From Streptomyces iakyrus (GTDB taxonomy: Bacteria > Actinomycetota > Actinomycetes > Streptomycetales > Streptomycetaceae): a stretch of 64,000 bases of DNA. The stretch is from positions 223,303 to 287,302 of the forward strand of contig NZ_JNXI01000013.1 of the NCBI RefSeq assembly GCF_000717055.1. Direction: 5' to 3'. The position numbers and the translations under genes were made by a program. Under the pieces are notes generated by a model. It had not been told where the DNA came from. It saw nothing but the letters and a program-made list of their open reading frames with translations, and searched no databases. This document shows, piece by piece, positions 1-6,527 of this stretch (positions are counted from its first letter, which is position 1; every line of letters begins with the position of its first letter).

Positions 1-505
1 CGAGCATGGCGGCCATGCCGCAGGTGTTGCTCAGGGCGGAGAAGACCAGACCGGCCGCGATGCCGGCGGAGATGAGCTGGAAGGCGGGGTGGACGACGAG
101 CCCGAGCAGCAGGCCGAGCAGCACGATCACTCCTGCGGTGAGCCTCACCTGCCGCTCCATTCCCCAGGTGGCACGGGAGACGCCCTGGGGGCGGTGGAGT
201 TCGTGGCCGTCGGCCGCCCAGGCGCCGGTGCCTCCCGACAGGGTGGCGGCGGTGACGCCGCTCTCCGCGAGGATCTTGCAGGCGTTCTCGGAGCGGGCGC
301 CCGAGGCGCAGACGACCAGGACGTCCCCGCGGTGGGTGGCGTGACGGATGTCGGGCAGCGCGCGCTGGATCTGGTCGAGGGGGATGTTGAGCGCGCCGGG
401 GAGGTGACCGCCGGCGTATTCGCCCGGGGTGCGCACGTCGATGATGGTCAGTTCGTGCAGGCGGGTGCGCGCCTCGTCGGTGGCAAGGGTCGTGGGGGTG
501 GTCAT
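1..505 (-). CDS. Rhodanese-like protein with DUF2892 membrane tail (partial)
   Basis: The ATG is at 503-505 and the gene runs off the left edge, leaving about 168 residues. Residues 1-100 form a rhodanese domain whose active-site loop VVCASGAR contains Cys66. The next part begins a DUF2892 membrane region (a long hydrophobic stretch, then NTCGMAAML), the YgaP-type architecture that binds sulfane sulfur at the membrane. It is the last visible gene of a leftward sulfur-handling group (persulfide dioxygenase, rhodanese, TauE), 135 bases after the exporter. The C-terminus is not visible. Family assignment is firm; physiological sulfur acceptor unknown. Confidence 0.85.
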   Translation of the reverse strand, partial: MTTPTTLATDEARTRLHELTIIDVRTPGEYAGGHLPGALNIPLDQIQRALPDIRHATHRGDVLVVCASGARSENACKILAESGVTAATLSGGTGAWAADGHELHRPQGVSRATWGMERQVRLTAGVIVLLGLLLGLVVHPAFQLISAGIAAGLVFSALSNTCGMAAML

Positions 506-640
506 CGCAATGTCCTTACGGTCCGGAAGTTGTGGTGGAGCTTCATCTGACGAAAGCGAGCTGGACGCGGTCCTGGGGTGCGCGGTGGGCTGAAGGAGTT
601 CTCCTGATCCGTGGTCTGCGTTGGTTGGCGGCCGTCGTGT

Positions 641-1384
641 TCAGGCGATCACGTCGACGAGCATGAAGGCCGCCACGGCCAGCAGGACACCGGCGAAGAT
701 CTTCTGAAGGGTGGTGCCGGAGACCTTCGTCGCGAGCCGTTTGCCGTCCCAGGCGCCGAGGATCGCGGCTCCGGTGAAGGGGCCGATGATCTCCCAGTGG
801 AGCCCGCCGGTGGTGCCGGTGCGAGCGGCGAGCGCGGCGAGTGAGTTCACCATGATGACAAGCAGGCTGGTGCCCACCGCCCGCCGCATGGCCAGTCCCA
901 GGACGCTCACCAGGGCGGGCACGGCGAGGAATCCCCCGCCGACGCCCAGGAAACCCGTCACAGCGCCGAGTCCGGCACCGGCGCCGGCCGCCTTGCCGGG
1001 ACGGATCCGGTCCGGCGGCTCGGACGCGGACGGACGCAGCATGCGCAGGGCCGCCAGCGCGGCAATGACCGCGAACGCCGACGTCAGTACCGCTTCAGGC
1101 AGGCTCCCGGCGACGGCCCCCGCGAGGAAGGCGGGGACGATGCCCGCCGCGGCGAACAGCGCCCCTGTCTTCCATGCCACGTTCCCGTCGCGGGTGTGGG
1201 CGTACAGGGCCGTGACGGAGGTGACGGTGACGATGATCAGGCTGGCGGTGGTGGCGGCGGCCGGAGTGAAGCCGAGCAGGTAGATCAGTGCCGGTACGGC
1301 AAGGACGCTGCCACCGCCGCCGAGGGCTCCGAGGGCGAGACCGATGACGGCCCCGGCAATGAGGGCGAGAACAAGTACGGTCAC
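641..1384 (-). CDS. TauE/SafE-family sulfite or sulfur-anion exporter
   Basis: This encodes a 247-residue integral membrane protein with about eight hydrophobic helices and the two glycine-rich repeats typical of TauE/SafE (GALGGGGSVLAVPAL near the N-terminus and GFLGVGGGFLAVPAL in the second half). The start is GTG at 1382-1384. This GTG overlaps the TGA of the upstream rhodanese by four bases (GTGA), so translation is probably coupled. In cst-type operons this family exports sulfite or thiosulfate made from persulfides. That substrate is inferred from the neighbours; the family also transports other anions. Confidence 0.88.
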   Translation of the reverse strand: MTVLVLALIAGAVIGLALGALGGGGSVLAVPALIYLLGFTPAAATTASLIIVTVTSVTALYAHTRDGNVAWKTGALFAAAGIVPAFLAGAVAGSLPEAVLTSAFAVIAALAALRMLRPSASEPPDRIRPGKAAGAGAGLGAVTGFLGVGGGFLAVPALVSVLGLAMRRAVGTSLLVIMVNSLAALAARTGTTGGLHWEIIGPFTGAAILGAWDGKRLATKVSGTTLQKIFAGVLLAVAAFMLVDVIA

Positions 1385-1746
1385 GCTATCCGGCCGCTGT
1401 TCCCGCGTTCGTCGACGACCGGGTGCCCGGCAGCGGCCCACGCGTTCATGCCGCCCTCGACGTCCACCGCGTGCGCTCCGCGTTCGGTGAGGAGCTTCGC
1501 GGCCTGCTGGGAACGGTGTCCGCTACGGCAGATCACCACCAGCGGTCGCCCCTGCGCCGGGGCGGGCAGGGTGGCGCCTGCGACCAGTTTCGTCAGCGGT
1601 ACGTGCACGGCGCCCGGAGCGTGGCCCGTGGTCCATTCGGGCTTCTCACGCACATCCAGCAGGACGGCCTCGGGCTGATCGCCGCTGGTGCGGCTGCGTG
1701 CCTCGTCGACCGTGACGCGGGGCCCGTTTCGGCGAAAGAGGAACAT
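1381..1746 (-). CDS. Single-domain rhodanese (sulfurtransferase)
   Basis: The product is 121 residues, about the size of a single rhodanese domain. The loop VICRSGHRS places the catalytic cysteine at residue 73, with the usual Asp-Val-Arg motif (LLDVREKPEW) upstream. ATG at 1746 was chosen over longer in-frame codons because AAGGAAGG lies just upstream and residue 1 begins a normal domain start. It sits 35 bases after the CstB-like gene and overlaps the TauE gene by four bases, so it is the middle gene of the sulfur operon. It probably transfers sulfane sulfur between carriers; the partner is unknown. Confidence 0.87.
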   Translation of the reverse strand: MFLFRRNGPRVTVDEARSRTSGDQPEAVLLDVREKPEWTTGHAPGAVHVPLTKLVAGATLPAPAQGRPLVVICRSGHRSQQAAKLLTERGAHAVDVEGGMNAWAAAGHPVVDERGNSGRIA

Positions 1747-1781
1747 CACACGCTTCCTTCCTTGCGGGGGAACGGTCGGAA

Positions 1782-3146
1782 TCAGCCGGAGGCCAGGGAC
1801 AGCCCGGCATCCGTCGCGGCGTCGAAGCCGTCGTCGACGGCGACCACCTTGCGTCCGGCGGCATCCAGCAGGGAGGCGGCGATCGCCGCGCGCATCCCGC
1901 CGGCGCAGTGCACCCACACCGTCCCCTCCGGCACCTCGCCGATACGGCCGTGCAGCTCGTGAATCGGGATGTGGACCGAGCCCTCGATGTAGCCGCCCAC
2001 GCGCTCCGAATCCCTGCGCACGTCCAGCACGACCACCTCGTCCCCGCGCTCACGGACCTCCGCGAGCTCGGCGAAACGGGCACGCGGGAAGGAAGCGAGC
2101 TGCTCGCCCTCACGGACCCAGCCGGCCGGGTCGCCGGTGGCGGCGGCGGCCGGGCGGTCGATGCCCACTCGCACCAGCTCCCGCTGCGCGGCGGCGATCT
2201 GCTCCGGGGTGTCGGCGAGCAGGGTGACCGGCTTGCCCCACGGGATCAGCCAGGCCAGGTAGGTCGCGAGCTTGCCCTCGCCCTCGAAGTTGAACGACCC
2301 GGCCACGTGCCCCTCGGCGAAGGCTGTGCGGCTGCGCAGGTCCACCACCCACTCACCCGCGGCCAGCCGGGAGGCGATCTCCTCGGCGTCCGCCCGCCTC
2401 GGCGGCGTGAGGTCGACCGGTGCGGGACCCGCGGCGTTGGCCGGGCCCATGTGCGCGTAGTAGGCGGGTACGTCGTCCAGCCCGGCGAGCATCCGGGCGA
2501 CGAAGGTGTCCACGTCCAGGGTCAGCGCGTCGTTGGTCTCGCGCTCCTTGCCGATCGTGGTCGCGTCCCCCTCGGACTGGGCGGAGGAGCAGAAGCTGCC
2601 GAACCCGTGGGTGGGCAGGACCGGTACCTCGTCGTCGAGCTCGTCGGCCAGGCGGTGGGCGGAGGCGTGCTGGGCGCGGGCCAGTCGCTCGGTCAGTCGC
2701 GGTTCGACCAGGTCGGGGCGGCCGACGGCGCCGATGAGCAGCGACCCGCCGGTGAACGCCGCCACGCTGCGTCCGCCCTCCGCGAGGGCGTAGGAGGTGT
2801 GGTGGGGGGTGTGCCCGGGAGTGGCGATCGCGCGCAGCACCAAGCCCTCGTCCACTGTCACGCTGTCGCCGTCGGCGACAGGGGTGCGGTCGAAGGACAC
2901 TCGTGCCCCGGCCGGAACCAGGTACTGGGCGCCGGTGACGCGGGCCAGCTCCAGACCGCCGGTGACGTAGTCGTTGTGCACGTGGGTCTCGGCCACGAAG
3001 GCGATACGCACCCCGCGGCGGGCCGCCGCGGCGATGACCTGGTCGATGTCGCGCGGCGGGTCGACGACCACCGCGGCATGGGGCCCGCCGGCCAGGTAGC
3101 TCCGGTTGCCGAGACCCTCGAACTCCAGGGTGTCAACGAAGAACAC
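1782..3146 (-). CDS. CstB-like persulfide dioxygenase-rhodanese fusion
   Basis: The 454-residue protein matches the CstB layout. Residues 1-240 are a metallo-beta-lactamase-fold persulfide dioxygenase with iron ligands in THVHNDY (His55, His57, Asp59) and TPGHTPHH. A degenerate rhodanese domain lacking an active cysteine follows at about 250-350. The C-terminal rhodanese has Cys414 in CAGGMRA. The start is GTG at 3144-3146 with GAGAGGAG upstream. In characterised CstB enzymes the two active domains oxidise persulfide and yield thiosulfate from sulfide-derived species. It is the first gene of the leftward operon and faces three CsoR/CstR-type palindromes. Function by homology is strong; the exact product was not tested. 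Confidence 0.9.
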   Translation of the reverse strand: MFFVDTLEFEGLGNRSYLAGGPHAAVVVDPPRDIDQVIAAAARRGVRIAFVAETHVHNDYVTGGLELARVTGAQYLVPAGARVSFDRTPVADGDSVTVDEGLVLRAIATPGHTPHHTSYALAEGGRSVAAFTGGSLLIGAVGRPDLVEPRLTERLARAQHASAHRLADELDDEVPVLPTHGFGSFCSSAQSEGDATTIGKERETNDALTLDVDTFVARMLAGLDDVPAYYAHMGPANAAGPAPVDLTPPRRADAEEIASRLAAGEWVVDLRSRTAFAEGHVAGSFNFEGEGKLATYLAWLIPWGKPVTLLADTPEQIAAAQRELVRVGIDRPAAAATGDPAGWVREGEQLASFPRARFAELAEVRERGDEVVVLDVRRDSERVGGYIEGSVHIPIHELHGRIGEVPEGTVWVHCAGGMRAAIAASLLDAAGRKVVAVDDGFDAATDAGLSLASG

Positions 3147-3171
3147 GGCTCACGACTCCTCTCGAACGATG

Positions 3172-3289
3172 TACCCCAGGGGGTATCTGGTACTCACCCT
3201 AACAGGGGTACCCCCCGGGGTAATCCTGTGGTCTGGGCGCCCCCAAAACCGCGGGTGCGGCATTGCTCCGGCGGGTACCCACCGGGGTA
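3172..3289. promoter_or_regulatory. Three CsoR/CstR-type operator palindromes
   Basis: Three 14-base palindromes of form TACCC(C)-N2-GGGGTA lie between the divergent CstB-like and DUF302 genes. They are TACCCCAGGGGGTA at 3172-3185, TACCCCCCGGGGTA at 3209-3222 and TACCCACCGGGGTA at 3276-3289. Sites of this shape are bound by CsoR-family repressors, including the persulfide sensor CstR and copper sensor CsoR. The downstream genes point to a persulfide-sensing member. The site nearest each gene would overlap its core promoter. No CsoR/CstR gene was seen in this window, so the repressor must lie elsewhere, possibly just left of the edge. Confidence 0.75.
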
Positions 3290-3331
3290 TCAAGATGCCT
3301 GGCTTCCGCCTCACCGAAGGAGCAGCGCACC

Positions 3332-3727
3332 GTGTCCTAGGACCGCACCGTCCGCCTGGTCGGCACCGACTTCGACGCCGCCACCACCGCAGTCCGCCGG
3401 GCCCTGGCCGATCAGGGGTTCGGCATTCTCACGGAGATCGACGTCAAGGCCACGCTGAAGGCCAAGCTCGGCCACGACATGGATGACTACCTGATCCTGG
3501 GCGCCTGCAACCCGCCGCTCGCCCACCGGGCGCTGGAGGCCGACCGCTCCATCGGCCTGCTGCTTCCCTGCAACGTCGTCGTACGCCGCGACGGCGACCA
3601 CACGCTCGTCCAGGCCCTCGACCCGGGCACGATGGTCACCCTCACCGGCCTGGACGCCCTCAAGCCCGTCGCCGACGAAGCCACCGCCCGGCTCGACGCC
3701 GCGCTGACCGCCCTGGCCGCCACCTGA
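3332..3727 (+). pseudogene. DUF302 protein gene with in-frame TAG at codon 3
   Basis: The reading frame from 3341 to 3727 encodes a complete DUF302 domain, from TVRLVGTDFDAATTAVRR through GHDMDDYLILGACNPP to LDAALTALAAT. The only well-placed start is GTG at 3332, preceded by GAAGGAG, but codon 3 is TAG (3338-3340). One base change (TAC) would give Val-Ser-Tyr-Asp and an intact gene of about 131 residues. The first in-frame ATG, at 3479, would lose the first third of the domain. It may be a recent pseudogene, a sequencing error, or start at an unusual codon. DUF302 proteins often sit with sulfur or redox genes; biochemical role unknown. Confidence 0.7.
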
Positions 3728-4040
3728 CCTTCCCTGGGCCGGCGCCCACTGGCCGTCGCACAGATGCCCACCGCACCAGGAGCCGATCGGGAGCGTCAGC
3801 GTCCGGACAACGCCCCGAAGAACGCCACGCTGCCCTAGGCCCCGGCCGAAACGCCGGGTTGATGCAGCGCACGATCCAGCGGCATGTCATCTCGAATGCG
3901 GTGGCGAGGTGGAGCGAGCGCCCCGTTGCAGGAGGAGCGCGTCCAGCAGCTCCGGCTTCCATGGCGGCACGTAGCCCAGGGACCAAGGCATGCTCGTACC
4001 GTATGACCCTTTCCGCCGGACCGTGGCTGCCGCGGGATTC
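3728..4040. other. Intergenic stretch with no supported gene
   Basis: Between the DUF302 gene and the convergent CBS-BON gene the short open frames on both strands have no recognisable domain and no convincing start. A weak GC-rich inverted repeat near 3838-3862 could be a terminator, but it lacks a T-run. I see nothing else here. Confidence 0.5.
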
Positions 4041-4706
4041 TCACCAAAGCTCGCTGCGGGCAGACGCACCCGCGAGGTGGCACTCGACGTCCACCACACC
4101 CTCCACGGCTCGGATCAGACGGGCCGCGACGGGCACGAGGGAGGTGTCCCGGATGCGGCCGGTGAGGGTGACGACCCCGTCCTCGACCTCCACACGGATG
4201 GGGGTGAGGGGTGCGGGGAAGAGGTAGCTCACGACCTCGCGGCGGACCTCCTCGGCAAGCTCCTCGTCGGCGCGCAGGAAGACCTTGAGCAGGTCCGCCC
4301 GGCTGACGATGCCCTCGAGGACGCCCTCCTGGTTGACGACGGGAAGCCGCTTGACCTTGCGCTGGGCCATGATGCGGGCGGCCTGGGCGAGCGTGGCGTC
4401 GGCGTGCACCGTGACGGCCGGGGAACTCATCAACTCCTCCGCCGTCACGCCGCCCGCCTTGGCCATGTCGGTCAGGCGGCGCAGCTGCGTGAACCGGTCC
4501 GGGTCACTGTCGCGGAACTCCTCCTTGGGCAGCAGATCCTCTTCCGAGACGACCCCGATCACCCGTGCCTCGCCTTCCAGGACGGGCAGCGCGCTGACCT
4601 TCCACTCCTCCATGACCTCGACGATGTCCTTGAACGCGGCGTCACGGCCCACGGCCACGACGGTGTGCGTCATGACGTCGCCGACGATGTGCGGGCTGCC
4701 ATGCAT
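4041..4706 (-). CDS. CBS-pair and BON domain protein
   Basis: The product is 221 residues. Two CBS motifs (about residues 7-60 and 85-140, with DVMTHTVVAVGRDA and ELMSSPAVTVHADATL) form a Bateman module that usually binds adenosyl ligands. A BON domain follows (about 145-210, VEVEDGVVTLTGRIRD), a fold linked to phospholipid or protein binding. ATG at 4704-4706 was chosen because GGAAAGGAAC precedes it and the domain starts there; the longer open frame upstream has no such support. It lies 53 bases after the cyclic-nucleotide-binding protein on the same strand and may be co-transcribed. This pairing with universal stress proteins is common in actinobacterial dormancy-type regulons; the ligand is unknown. 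Confidence 0.88.
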   Translation of the reverse strand: MHGSPHIVGDVMTHTVVAVGRDAAFKDIVEVMEEWKVSALPVLEGEARVIGVVSEEDLLPKEEFRDSDPDRFTQLRRLTDMAKAGGVTAEELMSSPAVTVHADATLAQAARIMAQRKVKRLPVVNQEGVLEGIVSRADLLKVFLRADEELAEEVRREVVSYLFPAPLTPIRVEVEDGVVTLTGRIRDTSLVPVAARLIRAVEGVVDVECHLAGASARSELW

Positions 4707-4759
4707 GGTCGTTCCTTTCCGGCTATCGGGTGCGGGCCGGGACCGGGGCTGAGGGCCGT

Positions 4760-5218
4760 TCATAGCGGGCTCCCGCTGCCGTAGGGGGCGTACAGGTCCA
4801 GCAGCCGGATACGGGAGGCGTGCAGCCGGTCGGCGACCACGCGGCCGACCCAGGTCGCGATCGCGCGGCCGAATCCGGGGTCCTGGGCGCACATGGCCCG
4901 CACGGTCTCCGCGTCGAACTCGTAGGCCCGCACCGGGCTCATCGCCTCTGCGCCCAGGTGCCACACGTACGGCGCGAAGTGCCACGACCAGCCGACCAGC
5001 TCGCCGTGCCCCAGGGACTCGACGACAGCGGCTCGCCGACCCGGGACATGGAGATCGAGCACGACCGTGCCGGTGCGCACGATCCAGAACCGGTCGGCGC
5101 GCCGCCCCTCCTCGAACATGCGGGTTCCGGCGTCGAAGGACACCTCACGGGCGACGCGCATCAGCCGCTCGCGGTGCTCGCCCGTGAGGCCCGCGGACAG
5201 GTTGGTGGTGGAGGTCAT
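4760..5218 (-). CDS. Cyclic nucleotide-binding domain protein without a DNA-binding domain
   Basis: The 152-residue protein has the cNMP-binding beta-barrel of the Crp/Fnr superfamily, visible as MFEEGRRADRFWIVRTGTVV (residues 34-53) and ESLGHGELVGWSW. It ends after the domain, so there is no helix-turn-helix, unlike Crp. It may be a stand-alone sensor or partner subunit. GGGAGCGG lies upstream of the ATG at 5218. It is divergent from the universal stress protein across a 337-base region holding three inverted repeats, which suggests shared control. Confidence 0.82.
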   Translation of the reverse strand: MTSTTNLSAGLTGEHRERLMRVAREVSFDAGTRMFEEGRRADRFWIVRTGTVVLDLHVPGRRAAVVESLGHGELVGWSWHFAPYVWHLGAEAMSPVRAYEFDAETVRAMCAQDPGFGRAIATWVGRVVADRLHASRIRLLDLYAPYGSGSPL

Positions 5219-5343
5219 TGCTCCGCTCCCTTCAGCCGGCCCTGCCGCAACCGGGCGGCGAGTCCGTCGGGCGGGCCCGCTGCCGCTTGGGGCTGCCGGG
5301 GCCTGGTGATTTCAGCGTGTACGTGGCCCGAGTGGGGCACCAC

Positions 5344-5461
5344 GGGCCGCCCGGCCCCTTCATCTGGGCCGTTGGGCCCTGACACGGCCGTGCAGGTGTC
5401 AGCAAGCCCCGTCCTCCCTTCCGGCGGCCCGCACGCAGGTGGGGCATAGGCCGAACGGCCC
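5344..5461. promoter_or_regulatory. Three copies of a 14-base GGGCCG-N2-CGGCCC inverted repeat
   Basis: In the 337-base gap between the divergent cNMP-binding and stress-protein genes I find GGGCCGCCCGGCCC at 5344-5357 (perfect arms), GGGCCGTTGGGCCC at 5366-5379 (one arm mismatch) and AGGCCGAACGGCCC at 5448-5461 (one mismatch). Spacing and repetition suggest binding sites for a dimeric regulator controlling both genes. DevR/OsdR-type response regulators that control stress-protein/CBS genes in actinobacteria bind GC-rich inverted repeats, but the match to that family is my inference. GC-rich DNA makes chance copies possible, though three in 118 bases with identical spacing is suggestive. Confidence 0.5.
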
Positions 5462-5555
5462 AGGCGAGGGCCCATCCGACCCTCGCGCCCGGTCGCCCTG
5501 GGTGCGACGGTGAAAGCGGACCTGCAGAGTGCCCGAGCACGAGGCGGTGGGAACG

Positions 5556-6437
5556 ATGACGATGGAACTTCCCCTGGTCGTGGGTGTCGACGGGTCGGAC
5601 GGCAGTCTGCCCGCGGTCGACTGGGCCGTGGACGAGGCCGCCCGGCACGGGCTTCCACTCCGTCTCGTCTACGGCTCCCTCTGGGAGCGGTACGAGGGCC
5701 GCGCCCCCTCGGTCGGCCTGGACCGTCCCGCCCGGCAGGTGATGGCCGACCACATCGTCGCGTCCGCAGCGGAGCGAGCCGGGCGGCGTAACCCCGACGT
5801 GAAGGTGACCACCGATGTCCTCCTCGCCGATGCGACGGACGCGCTCCTTCAGGAGGGCAACAACGCCACCGCTCTGATCACCGGATCGCGGGGGCGCGGC
5901 GAGCTGAAGGGACTGCTGCTCGGCTCGGTCGGGCTGGCCGTCGCGGCCCGCGCGCACTGCCCGGTCGTCGTGGTACGCGGCGACAAGGCGGGCCTGGCCG
6001 GTACCCACGAGCGGATCCTTCTCGGCGCCGGAGACCCGGCCACGAGTGAGGAAGCGGTGCGATTCGCCTTCCGTGAGGCTGAGGTCCGGGGGTGCGTCCT
6101 GGACGTGGTTCGTACCTGGCGCGTCCCGGCGTACCAGACCTCGGACGCGGCCGAGGCCGCCGAAGCACCCGGCCAGGACCACGAGGAACGGGCCCGCACC
6201 GAGCTCGACGACCTGCTCCGCGAGGCCATGGCCGATCACCCCGGCGTCCGAGTGCAGCGTGCGACGGTCGAAGGTCCGGCCCGCAGGGTGCTCGTGCACC
6301 GCTCGGCCGCAGCCGACCTTGTGATCGTCGGAGCACGACGCCGGCAGGGCCACGTCGGGCTTCAGCTCGGCAGGGTGGCGCACACGCTGCTGCACCACGC
6401 CCAGTGCCCCGTGGCCGTCGTGCCCGAGCGCGTGTGA
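5556..6437 (+). CDS. Tandem universal stress protein (two UspA domains)
   Basis: From ATG 5556 the product is 293 residues with two UspA domains, about 4-145 and 150-293. Each starts with a hydrophobic strand (LPLVVGVDGSDGS; ERILLGAGDPATS) and carries an ATP-binding-type glycine motif (TGSRGRGELKGLLLGSV; VGARRRQGHVGLQLGRV). An earlier in-frame GTG at 5529 has poorer ribosome-binding context than the GGTGGGAA before 5556. Such tandem proteins bind ATP and accumulate in hypoxia, starvation or dormancy. It is divergent from the cNMP-binding gene and followed by a GH65 enzyme. Confidence 0.9.
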   Translation: MTMELPLVVGVDGSDGSLPAVDWAVDEAARHGLPLRLVYGSLWERYEGRAPSVGLDRPARQVMADHIVASAAERAGRRNPDVKVTTDVLLADATDALLQEGNNATALITGSRGRGELKGLLLGSVGLAVAARAHCPVVVVRGDKAGLAGTHERILLGAGDPATSEEAVRFAFREAEVRGCVLDVVRTWRVPAYQTSDAAEAAEAPGQDHEERARTELDDLLREAMADHPGVRVQRATVEGPARRVLVHRSAAADLVIVGARRRQGHVGLQLGRVAHTLLHHAQCPVAVVPERV

Positions 6438-6527
6438 GCGCGGTCGAACCGGGAAACGCGGCCCTCAGGACGACCAGGTCACGGACGACCGTCCGGACCG
6501 TGGATCCGCTCGACGAGGAGACCGCCC

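Noticed and set aside
1908..3458. 516-codon open frame on the plus strand
   Set aside because: It is the mirror of the CstB-like gene; composition is His/Gly/Val-rich with no domain, and the minus strand has clear catalytic motifs.
3479..3727. ATG 3479 as true start of the DUF302 protein
   Set aside because: It would remove the first third of the domain and has no ribosome-binding box; the GTG at 3332 has one but meets TAG.
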